The notes under the pieces are model-generated. The model was not told the DNA's origin, ran no database searches, and saw only the letters and a program-made list of their open reading frames with translations. A DNA stretch of 64,000 bases, taken from the NCBI GenBank assembly GCA_022496205.1, contig WTXD01000003.1, forward strand, positions 1-64,000, written 5' to 3'. The number at the start of each line of letters is the position of its first letter. The first letter of the stretch is position 1. This DNA is from Gloeopeniophorella convolvens (lineage: Eukaryota > Basidiomycota > Agaricomycetes > Russulales). This document shows, piece by piece, positions 13,601 to 24,632 of the stretch. The position numbers and the translations under genes were made by a program.

Positions 13601-14730
13601 TGCACTCCCGATGGAGTTTATCACCTGTTTGGCGAAGCTTCAGATATGCGGTCAGTAGTGATCGAAATACAGCAACGAACGCTTGTTCGTGTTCACATCA
13701 TCCACAATATGTTGGATGGAAGCTGTCCCATGGCATAAGCATCATAGACACGGGAAAATGGAAGAAGCCATGCTTCATACCAAGAGCATCTTCCAGTGTA
13801 GCCGTGGAGGCTTCTGCGTCTGGAAACATGTGAGGCATATTCACAACATAACAAATGGGTGTTGCTCACTGATCATGACGCCCTTAAAATTCTCGAGCAA
13901 CGTGTGGACGATCCGGAGAATATGCGTAGTTGACATTCGGCTTTCTTCTAACGTGAGCCTGTCGAGTCGCTTCACAATATCTTCGATCTTCCTCGATCCC
14001 AGTAATTTCTTCCCGAACGCCACTATGCCACCGAGGTCATTAACGAGATGCAGCTAAATCGACTGTCACTTACTAAGCCGACCCTGCTTTATCTCCTTCG
14101 TCGCAAGCCCGAGGATATCGAGCATCCCAATCATCAATTTGACGACGATTTCGGTCATATAAGGGGTTGGCTCGACATGCGTGTAGACCTTGACGCGTTC
14201 GAGAAAGCGACCCATTGTGTCAAAGAGGTCGACGAGAGAGTCGTAGCTCTCTGAGACACCCTTGGATGCCTGCAATCTAGTTGCCACGGAGGCCTTTACA
14301 GGGCACGACGCTCAAAGACCCACCCTGAGAAGGAGACCGACTCCCGCACAGACGTACTTCGCAGGCTTGAATGCCTAGTAAGCCTATATTTGAGAACATC
14401 TATGCTGGAGGAAGTGGACCTGCAACGTACTTCGCCGAGAGTGCTTCTAAGACCGTCGTTGAGAACCAACACGGTATCCACCAGCGGTGAGAGCTTGGTC
14501 ATCAGTTGCGTTGCCCGACCGCCCTTCTGCTATTCGCCAAACGCCAGCGCTTGCTCTTTGACCGCATCGGCGACAGTTTCCGCAGATTTGCAGGACTGAA
14601 GTCTATCGTAGAGTGGATGGGACGCCAGGTCTTTGCCAGTACGTTCGCGGTACTCCTTCAAGGCAGCCTCGAAGAGCGACCTGAAGCGTGATGGTTCAGA
14701 CGAGGGGACCATGTTGGATGTAGAAGCCAT
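10653..14730 (-). pseudogene. NLR copy A: Goodbye-NACHT-ankyrin gene, inactivated
   Basis: This is a STAND/NLR-like NTPase. The N-terminus (MASTSNMVPSSEPSRFRSLF) and the following block ending VKEQALAFGE form a Goodbye-like domain. Further exons give SESYDSLVDLFDTMGRFLER, KLMIGMLDILGLATKEIKQG and LDRLTLEESRMSTTHILR. The NACHT part has Walker A spliced as HGK-PGSGKSVLC (microexon 13368-13392), Walker B KYIFVDALDECP and sensor VTSRPEVDI, then the ARM-like linker QLNELCDLPPSIIRP. About 11 ankyrin repeats of the type GADPNAPAGPYGTALQ follow. Defects: a TAG right after AFGE (near 14534; other copies have TAC), and one extra T near 11473 that shifts the ankyrin frame. The substitution stop argues for a true pseudogene. 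Confidence 0.85.
10690..11800 (-). repeat. Ankyrin repeat array of NLR copy A
   Basis: About 11 tandem 99-nt units encode 33-residue ankyrin repeats. They are nearly identical at framework positions (GADPNAPAG...GTALQ...ITQLLLD) and vary around the turn between repeats. A one-base insertion near 11473 splits the frame. Confidence 0.85.
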
Positions 14731-15430
14731 CCTGTTGACTCAGAGAGAGCTGCGTGGTAGTATGTTGGAGTGATACTGTAGCTCACGAACGATTCCAAGG
14801 GTCGACCAAGGATGGTGAAGACACGCAGCCTCTTCAAGTTGGGCGTGGCAGATACGACACAGCATCTCTTCCCTCTTGCGAAAAAGCAACAAATAGGCGT
14901 TCTCAACGAGGACAGAACAGCGTCTGAGGCAGTGGCGTAGGCTATGGGCGCCGAGCTTGTGAGTAAGTACTGCTGTGAGAGCACCGCTTGTCACAGCCCT
15001 CGACTTCAATGTGACTTGTACGAGGGCCGGCGCATGGGAGTCGTTGAAGAGGGATCGATCGTGAACGAGTAGATATCCACATGGCGTGTCATGGCCATGG
15101 CCGACAGAGAAATGAGAGCAGCATAGTGTATAGATATGTCCTTTTTTGCGTCAGAGAAATGGGATTGAAGGTCCCGAACGACCGAACTTGAAAACCGTCC
15201 TCCGATGGCCAAACAGCCGGAGCTTGCCGGATCCGGAGTGCCAGGTGTAAACGTAACCCTACGTAACCCCACCTGCATCATTATACAGCCTCGTCACAAG
15301 CCTGCGCTCAGTGCTGGTCTCCTTTGCTGACTTCCTCCGCCAACCGCAGAAGACAGACATCTTTCGATGGACAGGGACCGGAGTGTGCAGGCGATTCCAG
15401 TGACTTGCCCTCGCTGCGCCCTCCGGCGCG
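14731..15430 (-). repeat. NLR copy A 5' flank and remnant sedolisin 5' flank
   Basis: About 14731-15130 is the upstream (promoter) module of the minus-strand NLR. It is shared with 24.6 plus 25.6-25.9 kb, 43.44-43.85 kb and 49.2-49.5 kb. About 15310-15430 (ACAGGGACCGGAGTGTGC) is the upstream part of the sedolisin copy that follows. It recurs at 49.62-49.70 kb, where no sedolisin follows. Confidence 0.6.
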
Positions 15431-17140
15431 TCACCCGCTCCTGACAATGCACCGCGCTGGGATGACATGCAGGTGAACCACGCTGCGCGTGGGCAGGCAC
15501 GCCGAAACTGCCAGAAATTCCTCGACCACTTCCCAACGCGACCTTCCCGTACGCTTGCACACAGTGACTCACAGCATGTGAAGTGTGTTCCATATCCTGT
15601 ACATCTTCATTTTAGTTGATGTGGGTGTGCACAGGTAATCCGGCCAGCACCTCTTCAAGGCGGACGTGGCACCGCACGCCGACATGCTCGTACTTGCAGG
15701 CTGTCTCCGCCATGGAGGTCTTTCCCCCGCACAGCATCGTGTAGCTCACACTCGTTCCCGTGCCCGTGCGCACAGCCACCGCGCCGCTCGCCCCCTCTTC
15801 CGCCGCCGTGAGACAGGCAAGACGGTCCTGCACACGACAATTCACAGCCTGCTCTCCGCGCTGCACACCCAAGTGTACTTCACCGCTCCCATCGCGCACC
15901 GCACGACATCGCATCTGCGCTTCGCCGCGGAGTAGCCCATTCCCGACACGATGGTACCGCCGAGTATCATGCGCACGTCCGCGCGCTGTACGGTACCTCC
16001 ACACACGTCCCTGCAGCCGCGGGCAAGATCACATTCGGCATCGCAGGCTCGACGGGTTTGTGAATTACACGGACCAGACGACGCGGTTTCCGAAATGCTT
16101 CCAGTCCGACGCGGCCGCAGGGAGGTCCACCGTCAACGCCGGTGGGAGTAATCGGAGCGACCCAGGCGAATCGGAGGCAAATCGACAATCCAGTATGTGG
16201 AAGCAGGCGCCTTCCCGCCGTCGAACGTGCGCTTCAGCACGGGCAGCTCGCCGCCGCCCGGGATGGACGAGAGCGTGCCGACGGACGAGCCGTATCTCTC
16301 GACTTCATCCTCTCGCATGGTGGCATTCTGCAGCCGAACACGTCGCACGGAGAGACGAGCAGACGGCGCCGCTGGACGATGCGCGGAACATGCAAGAGCT
16401 CCTCACGCAGCTCGGAGCGCAGGGCGTGTTCGCACTCTTCTCAAGCGGCGGCTCCTGCACGATGAACGATGGCACAAGCCACAAGCAGGGCCCGGGTCAG
16501 CATCTTAGCCTCCTGTGCGCTCTCCGTTATCCTTGCTGCGCACCGGCCACTGACCGATCCTTGACGTATGCAGGCCCGTTCGTGATGGCTGTCGGCGGCT
16601 CGACGCGCGCCAATCCCGGGTCGCAGCGAGCTTGAGCCACGGCGGGTTCACGAACTACATTGCACGCCCGAGCTCGGCACAGGGATGCGGCCGTCGCGGC
16701 CTTCCTGCGGACGAATGATGGGAGCAAGAGTTCGGGGCTCTTTAAGTGGATGTCGTCGTCTCGTTCACCCTTGCAGCACAATGAAAGTTGAACGTTGAAA
16801 TTTAAAAGTTGATGGGTGGGGAGTCCGCACAGCACGACGGCCTGCGAGCTGGGGTGATCTCGGTGCTGAATAACTTCCCGCCGCTCGGCTTCCTCAATCC
16901 GCTGCTGTACAACACGGGCGTGGCGGGCCTGAGCGAGATCATGTCCGGGACGAACCTGGGGCAACACGCGGAGCATTTTGGCGGTCAAGGGGTGAGACCC
17001 GGTGCGTGTTTCCTGTGCGCTTTGGTGGTACTGCTGGCGCTGATTCATGTCGATCGCAGGTTACGGGGCCTGGGACACATGATCCCAGTGAGCTGCATGC
17101 AATTGGTGGGAATCGAGGGTTTGGGAGGGGTGGAATGACG
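15431..17140 (+). pseudogene. Sedolisin (S53) pseudogene, nearly full length
   Basis: Collinear matches to the intact sedolisin run through the whole segment but change frame repeatedly. In order they are RWDDMQ, HTTIHSLLSALHTQVYFTAP with HRTTSHLR, FVNYTDQTTRFPK, QSDAAAG, CSLF-like LLTQLGAQGVFALFSSGGS, GPFVMAVGGSTRANPG, GVISVLNNFPPLGFLNPLLY, NTGVAGLSEIMSGTN and the 3' flank. The SSGDSGVGD block has lost its aspartate (SSGGS), and the catalytic Glu/Asp region is out of frame. It cannot encode an active protease. It faces plus, opposite to its source at 1076-3124. Confidence 0.82.
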
Positions 17141-17764
17141 CCTTGGGTTTTCTTGGTGGCGCCGACAATGGGACATGTGCATGGGCAGGGGCTCGCAATC
17201 CGGATGCTGAACCAAGTTGGCGTAATATCTGTATATTGAACGCGCGGCCCGTGTGTTGTGCGCGTTGTGGGCGAGAGTTGTCGCGTTCCTGCTCTTCTTT
17301 TTTCGTGCGTGCCGCAGACGGACGCTGTAGGCGGCGTAGCCGTCGAGCAAAATCATATTGGATGCGGAAGTTGAAGGTTCCATGTTCCCCCGGTACGTGC
17401 GTGCCAATGTTTTAACTCTACTCAAGTATTGCACTCGATTGGCTTGCGATTGGCACTCGACGATGGACGCGCAAAGCGTGACAGCAATGGAAGCACTGGA
17501 ACTCCTGCTTATCCTGATCCTAGTACCAACTCTCACGACCCCGAGGCTCACTCGACCCCAGCGCCAGTCACGGTTGTCCATCACACCATCCCGAATCATC
17601 CCATTCTCTAACGGGGGTACATGCTTGCCATCCTCAGCGCAGAAGAGATTCGGTCATCAGTCTACTTGCAACCGCCGCTCGCCTGCCTGCCCGCCTCCCT
17701 CCTCCGCCGCACCTGGCACACCTCCAATCTACCCATCCCCACCACTCAGGCGCGCCGGTGGACG
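17141..17764 (+). other. Sedolisin 3' flank, then upstream region of SEC11 copy 2
   Basis: 17141-17260 matches the 3' flank of the intact sedolisin at about 900-1075. About 17260-17640 has no recognised gene. From about 17650 the sequence is the SEC11 upstream pyrimidine-rich module. Confidence 0.55.
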
Positions 17765-18566
17765 ATGTTCGCAGACGAGCTCAAGACCCTCCGCAGGCTC
17801 GGCTCCCGCCATGTGCGTGCCCCACTCACACGCTTATATGCTCGCGGCTAGTGCTGACGCCGCCTGCGCGCAGGTCCTGCACCAATGAACTTTGCTTCGA
17901 TGCTCGCGTCAAGGCTGACGATCTGGAAGGGCCTGGGGCTTCTCACGAAGACTGAGTCGCCTATCGTTGTCATCCTCATGTGCGTCCCCGTCCTCCCGCG
18001 CGCCACCGCGTCCTTGCTGAGGTGTTGGCCTGCAGCGGATAGATGGAGCCTGCGTTCTACCGCGGCGACCTGTTCTTCCTCGTCAACCCGCCCGACACGC
18101 GCTACCAGACCGGCGACATCACCATGTACAAGATCCCCGGGTGGGACACCCCAATCGTGTATCGCGTGCTCGAGACGCACGACGTTGTCAAGCCCATCAA
18201 CGGGCGCGCGCGCTCCGCCTCTCCCTCTCCCTGCGTCTGCTGATGCCGTGTGGTGGTGTGTAGGGTGCGCGAGAAGGTGCCGCGGCCGGAGAACCAGCTG
18301 CTGCTCACCAAGGGCGACAACAACTACCTGGACGACGTCGAGCTCTACCAGGGCCTCGACTGGCTCGAGCGCAAGCACATCGTCGGCAAGGTCCGCGGGT
18401 TCCTCCCCTACGTTGGCTACGTCACCATCGCTCTTGTGAGTCGACGGCCCTCCTGTTTTGTGCATGCGTACGCGGGCTGACTCTCTGGCGTAAGAACGAT
18501 TTCCCGCAGCTGAAGTATGCGCTATTGGGCGGGCTGGGCTTGCTGGCGTTGGTACAGCGCGAATGA
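17765..18566 (+). pseudogene. SEC11 copy 2, catalytic Ser codon replaced by stop
   Basis: Colinear with the intact SEC11 over all five exons and highly similar. Exon 2 lost four bases after VLHQ, giving an immediate TGA. At the exon 2/3 junction the codon for catalytic Ser is TAG instead of TCG, so the block reads as [18 protein letters not shown]. The catalytic His is Tyr ([11 protein letters not shown]). Later exons stay clean ([47 protein letters not shown]), pointing to recent duplication. Confidence 0.9.
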
Positions 18567-19239
18567 TGCGCGTAGCACCCTCCGTTGTCGATGTGTAATA
18601 CCATGATGTTTGCAGCCCTTTTGGAATGCACTCCTACTGTGGGTGTCCCGCCTCGCTTGTGACGATGCTGTTTGCCGTGTTTTCTGCGGAGTGCTCGAGT
18701 CTAGCAGGGACGCTGTCACCCAGGTATATACTTTCCTTCTCCAGTTCCCTGACACGTGACTGCAGGGGCGGGGTGGTGAAGTTCAAATACTTACAGTATC
18801 TCTGCCAGCGATGCTTTGAAGACATCATAGGTCAATGATGGCCCCCGCCTGCCAACTGACACGGCCTCAGAATATATTCTCGCGCAAGTTCGCTCACTGT
18901 CAATCCAACATACCCGACGCTTTGTTCGTACCAAGTTCGTACAGCGTACCATCATACAGGGTCATGGAAGCTACAGTCGTTTCCCACCCAAGAGTAATTC
19001 TATCGTTGATGCGACCACAATTATCTCTGTGCGCAGGACATTCCTTCCCCTCCGAATCGGAATCACCGCACCTTTCCAGACTGTCAGGATGCCTCCCGCC
19101 TGCATGTTGACGACACCGCCCACGGAGCACAGCCCCCAAGAACCTCAAGCGAGGTATGCGATCTGATCACAGACGGAAGTCCGTGGTGCTGTGGACTTTA
19201 ATGCGTCTCAAAAAACCCTATGCGCGCCTGCGGGTGTAA
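18567..19239 (+). repeat. SEC11 3' flank and amplicon linker, unit 2
   Basis: No gene is seen. The SEC11 3' flank is followed by the fullest copy of the linker. The linker's segment ending CCTCCGAATCGG (about 18.98-19.07 kb) is also found at the right end of the amplified block, near 50.0 kb. Confidence 0.6.
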
Positions 19240-19660
19240 CAATTTCCATGCTCCTTGGAGTCGTCGGACGGGGCGGCGGTACATGGGTCAGGGATTATCC
19301 AAGTATGCCTGCCCACTCTCGTGCCCCGTAATATTCCTGACGTATGAGCAGCACGACAAGCCGCCGGTTCTCCGATACCACAGCGCAGGCGGACAGCCTC
19401 TGAATCGTCGTCGGCGAGCGCGCTGGCGGCGTCGACGGCAGGAGCCGCGCGTCCGAGTCGCCCATGTGCGATTGCTATCCCGTCCGGGACGTGGGTGCGG
19501 CACGTGGAGGTTCTCGACGGTCAAGGGATGGGAACTTATGATTCTCCCGCTCTGGTTGGTGGCGGTGTGCGTGCACTGGATATTGAATACGGCGTTATCC
19601 GCCTCAAGGGTCCGTGGCAGGTGGATATCCCGTGGTCGCCCAGGTGTTATTGAAGGCGCA
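19240..19660 (+). pseudogene. Sedolisin relic around the catalytic Ser region, unit 2
   Basis: Frames across this stretch give RRFSDTTAQADSL and IVVGERAGGVDGRSRAS, matching GRGFPDIAAQAENFQIVVGG and GGVDGTSCAS of the intact enzyme, with stops and frame changes throughout. The catalytic Ser position is disrupted. Confidence 0.65.
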
Positions 19661-20062
19661 GCCGGCACATCGCACACATCGAAAAGGAAAAGAGCCTTGG
19701 CGTGGACGTATTCTCGCTCGCCCTGGGGCTCCGCCACGATTCCCGCCGCCATTGTCAAACGGCAAGTATGCCAGGTGACTTCGAACGTATTGATTGTCTC
19801 GGTCCTGGTATAATCATAGGTTTGCGTGGGTATGGAAGTGACAAGTACGTCGAAGGTACGTATCCTCGAAACGCGGAGAACATAGTAAATACAATCGGTC
19901 CTCGGAATGGGAGGTCGGGGTGAGGGAGGTCGGGCGTACAAAGGTTCGGGCGGATCAATCGCTCATATAGTAATAGCACGATGCTTTCAATCTTAAATAC
20001 TCCAAACTCGCCCGCTAGGCTCTGATTGACAATCAGCGTCGGGTGCCGCGCCTTGAATCAAT
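19661..20062 (-). repeat. Shared 3' flank of NLR copy B
   Basis: Same module as beyond copies A, C and D. A minus-strand open frame here (TFEVTWHTCRL, EPQGEREYVHAKA) has a partly conserved equivalent beyond copies A and D, but I cannot name it. Confidence 0.5.
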
Positions 20063-23000
20063 TCAGCGTGAGGCTGAAAGCAGATCCGCGACTGCAGTGT
20101 GACCGTTGCGTAAAGCCACCTCCAGCGCTGTACTACACTCGCCACCCCAGGCGCTCACATCCGCACCATGCTTCAACAAGAGTTGCACACTCCCTAAGCT
20201 CCCGACGGACGATGCGATGTAAAGGGCGGTTCCGTAGGGGCCAGCGGGGGCATTCGGGTCGGCGCCGTAGTCGAGCAACAGCTGAGTGAAATTGATGTGC
20301 CTTCCGGAACACGCCGCCTGCAACGCGGTTCCGTTGAAGCCGGCGGGAGTATTCGGGTCGGCGCCGCGGTCGAGCAATAGCTGAGTGATGTCGATGTGCC
20401 CCTCGGAACACACGAGCTGCAGCACGGTTCCGTAGGGGCCAGCGGAGGCATTCGGGTCGGCGCCGTGGTCGAGCAACAGCTGAGTGATATCGATGTGCCC
20501 TTCGGAACACGCGAGCTGCAGCACGGTTCCGTAGGGGTCAGCGGAGGTATTCGGGTCAGCGCCGCGGTCGAGCAACAGCTGAGTGACGTCGATGTGCCCT
20601 CCGTGACACGCGAGCTGCAGCGCAGTTCCATAGGGGCCAGCGGGAGCATTCGGGTCGGCACCACGGTCGAGTAACAGCTGAGTGATGTAGACGTTCCCGC
20701 TGCGACACGCGAGCTGCAGCACGGTTCCGTAGGGGCCAGCGGGGGCATTTGGGTCGGCGCCGCGGTCGAGCAACAGCTGAGTGATGTCGATGCGCCCTTC
20801 GAAACACGCGGCCTGCAGCGCAGTTCCGTAGGGACCAGCGGGGGCATTCGGGTCGGCGCCGTGGTCGAGCAACAGCTGAGTGATGTCGATGCGCATTTGG
20901 GAGCAGGCGACCTGCAGCGCGGTTCCGTAGGGGCCAGCGGGGGCATTCGGGTCGGCGCCACAGTCGAGCAACAGCTGAGTGATGTCAACGTACCCTCCGT
21001 GACACGCGAGCTGCAGGCAGTTCCGTAGGGGCCAGCGGGAGCATTTGGGTCGGCGCCGCGGTCGAGCAACAGTTGAGTGATGCCGATGTGCCCTCTGAGA
21101 CATGCGGCCTGCAGCGCGTTTCCGTAGGGGGCAGCGGGGGCATTCGGGTCGGCGCCGCGGTCGAGCAATAGCTGAGTGATGCCGATGTGCCCTCTGAGAC
21201 ATGCGGCCTGCAGCGTGGTTCCGTTGGGGCCAGCGGGAGCATTTGGGTCGGCGCCGTAGTCGAGCAACAGCTGAGTGATGTCGATGCGCATTTGGGAGCA
21301 CGCGACCTGCAGCGCATTTCCGTTGGGGCCAGCGGGAGCATTCGGGTCAGCACCGCGGTCGAGCAGTAGCTGAGTGATGTCGATGCACATTTGGGAGCAC
21401 GTGACCTGCAGCGCGGTTCCGTAGGGGCCAGCGGGGGCATTCGGGTCGGCGCCGCGGTCGAGCAACAGCTGAGTGATGCCGATGTGCCCTCTGAGACATG
21501 CGCCTGCAGCGCGGTTCCGTTACGGCCGGCGGGAGCATTCGGGTCGGCGCCGCGGTCGAGCAACAGCTGAGTGATGTCGATTCGCCTTTGGGAGCACGCG
21601 ACCTGCAGCGCGGTTCCGTTGGGGCCAGCGGGGGCATCTGGATTGGCCCCAAGGCCGAGCAGTGATCCTACTGTGTTGACATGACTGCTCAATGAAGCAA
21701 CGTCGAGGGGTGACCCAAAATCACCGCCCACTCGGTCAACGTCCCCCGGGTGCAATCTTGCTATATGCTCTACGACGTGCTGAAGGTCATAGGATGCTGC
21801 GAGGTACAAGGCTGTTTGCTCTGAGTGCGGTACGAAGAGAGTGAAGATCCGGGATGGGTAGGCATAATCATCCTTCCACCATGGAAGCCGATCTTGAGAG
21901 TGGACAAGGGTGGGGTCAAGCGCCCGTATTGCTAAATCCATCACTGAGAGGGCCACGTCCTCGAATCGAACATGCTCATCCCAGGAAAGAGAGGCGTAAT
22001 GATAAAGAGGATGATTTTGTGAAGAGCGGCCATAGGGAGCGGCATCGGCATGAAGCAGAGTGGCGAGGCAGATCTGCGCAAGGAGCGTGTGGGAAGGCCT
22101 TGGAAGGAGGCGGAAGCGAGAGATCTTTGTTGGAGAATTTGCTATGATCGTCGAAGCCAAAAACTCTTGAACGGAGAAGTGTGCAAACCGCACTTCAATT
22201 CCATGCCGGGTTCCCACGATGGAAAGGAAGCTTCCGGGACAAAAGGACAACAAAGCTTGTTGTGCGTCCTCCCCACGCCAATCGGAGTGATAAGTGGGGG
22301 TGTCTCCTTCAAAATCGAACGCTAGAAGTTCCGCGATTTCTTCAACTTTGAGTGAACGCTTTGAGAAGGACACGCATTGGAAGATCCGATGTGCCAGTTT
22401 CCACCCTCGTTCCGGAATCCGCTGAAGCGTTGATTCATAGGTTTCGTACAGTGTCTTCGGAAGATCCTCGAGCGCCGGGCGGATAATCGATGGAGGGAGG
22501 TCGCACAGCTCGTTGAGCTGACAGTACACATATCGGAACCTATGTCAATGAAACATCAGTATCGCTCAATGTTGTTGCCCGGGATCAACTCACATCCCGT
22601 GAGCGTTGCGTTTCAGTGTATGAACAACTAGATCCTTGATTGTCTTGCTCCACTTGCGCATCCTGGGATGCAATTCAATGGATGATTCGACGTAGCTGAC
22701 TATGGCGCGTTCCTGGCCAATTTCGCCCTCAAGCGAAACGCGGAACGATGCTAGACGTTCAAGGACTTCTCCGATGTCGACCTCAGGACGACTAGTAACG
22801 CAGATATGGACATCTGGGAAGCGAGACTCGATGATCTCGTTCAGAAAGCTGAGAATTGCACCACGCGGCGATCGCATTCCAGAATTGGGACATTCGTCCA
22901 GCGCGTCCACAAAGATATACTTTGCAGCTTCGTTGGGGAGCGCCAGCATTCTCTTCAAGCAATGTGCGAGAGCGTCTGTGCTCGGCGGGTGGTCCTTGTT

Positions 23001-24632
23001 GTCTGTGTAGAAGCGGGAGAGGATCGCCCAGTATGAGTCAGATTGTTGGCAGAGTTGAACCAGGATGGAGCGGAGAATTCCGTGGAGACTCTGCTTCGCA
23101 ATATCCTGGAAATCGCAGTAGAAGAAGGCCACATTGCCAAGCCCCGTACGGCGCAGATGGTGTATGCAGTGATCGATTATCGCCGAACTGGTTTCCTGAT
23201 GATCAGTAAGATTTAGACAGGGATGTGACAAACGTACCATAAGACGCTCTTCCCAGATCCCGCTGCAAGCATGGCAGACGATGAAAAATAATACTGACGC
23301 GCAAGATGAGGAGGCGTACGTTTGCCGTGCAGCCACAGGAAAGACCTGGCTGACACTATCCACTCTCCAAAGGTGTTTCCATGGATGAACCAGTCCGTCG
23401 AGCCTTTGTGACACTGCTCGCGCTTCGCAGAGTGATTCGAAAATGGCTCAGGTGGGGAGAGCCATTTTGTGCACTTCTCATAGAGTTTGTCGCCTATTCA
23501 GTGAGGCTTCAGATATGGGGCCAACAGTAGTCGAAATATAGAAACGAACGCTTGTTCTTGTTCGCATCATCCACGATCTGCTGGATGGAAGCTATCCCGC
23601 GACGTAAGCATCGTAGATAAGGGAAGATGGGAGAAGCCATGCTTCATACCAAGAGCGTCCTCCATTGTAACTGTAGAGGTTTCTGCATCTGGAAACATGT
23701 GAGACATACTCACGGTGCGATAGATGGGTATTGCTCACTGGTCATGACACCCTTAAATTTCTCGAGCAGTGTATGGACAATCATGAGGATATGTGTAGTC
23801 GACATCCGGCTTTCTTCCAACGTGAGTCGGTCGAGCCGCTTCACGACCTCTTCGATCTTCTTCGATCCCAACAGTTTCTTCCCGAATGCCCCTATGCCGC
23901 TGAGGTCATTGACGAGATACGTCCAAGTTGAGTGTGACTCACTAAGCCGGCCCTGCTTCATCTCCTTCGTCGCCAGTCCGAGAATATCGAGCAGTCCTAT
24001 CATCAATTTGATGATGATTTCGGTCATAGAAGGGGTTGGCTCGACACGGGTGTAGACCTTGACGCGTTCGAGAAAGCGAGACATTGTGTCAAAGAGGTCA
24101 ACGAGAGTGTCATAGCTCTCTGAAACGCCCTTGGATGCCTACAATCTAGTTGCCACGGAGATCTCTGGAGGGCACGGCATCCAAGGACTCACCCTGAGAA
24201 GTAGACCAACTCCCGCACAGACATACTTCGCAGGCTTGAATGCCTTGTAAACCTATATTTAAGAATGTCTATGCTGGAGGGAATGGACCCGTAACGTACT
24301 TCGCCGAGAGTGTTACCGAGACCGTCGTTGAGAACCAAGATGGTATCCACCAGTGGTTTGAGCTTGGTCACCAGAAGTTGCGTCGTCCGATCGCCCTTTC
24401 GGTATTCGCCAAACGTCCGCGCTTGCTCTTTGACCACATCAATGACACTTTCCGTAGATTTGCAGGCCTGAAGCTTATCGTAGAGTGGGTGGGACGCCAA
24501 GACCGTGCCAGTATGTTCGTGATATCCCTTCAAGGCAACCTCGAAGAGCGACCTGAAGCGCGACGACTCGTTCGGGGGGTGATGTTGGGCGTAGAGGCCA
24601 TTCTGGTGGCTCAGAGGAAGCCGCGTGGGCAT
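20063..24632 (-). CDS. NLR copy B: Goodbye-NACHT-ankyrin protein (frameshifted)
   Basis: Same architecture as copy A: Goodbye-like domain (SSRFRSLFEVALKGYHEH, FGEYRKGDRTTQ), SESYDTLVDLFDTMSRFLER, LDRLTLEESRMSTTHILM, NACHT with Walker A HGK-PGSGKSVLC (microexon 23238-23262), Walker B KYIFVDALDECP and sensor VTSRPEVDI, then about 16 ankyrin repeats ending HTAVADLLSASR. The ATG homologous to that of the other copies (24601) runs out of frame after a C-run. The upstream ATG at 24632 enters the right frame, so the boundary given includes it. Two one-base deletions in the array (near 21502 and 21016) break the frame. No substitution-type stop was found. It may be functional if these indels are sequence errors, otherwise a pseudogene. 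Confidence 0.75.
20075..21660 (-). repeat. Ankyrin repeat array of NLR copy B
   Basis: About 16 units of 99 nt. Variable-turn types recur in blocks: SQMRIDITQ, LRGHIGITQ twice in a row, and SEGHIDITQ twice in a row. This implies recent duplication or conversion of one to two units at a time. Confidence 0.85.
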
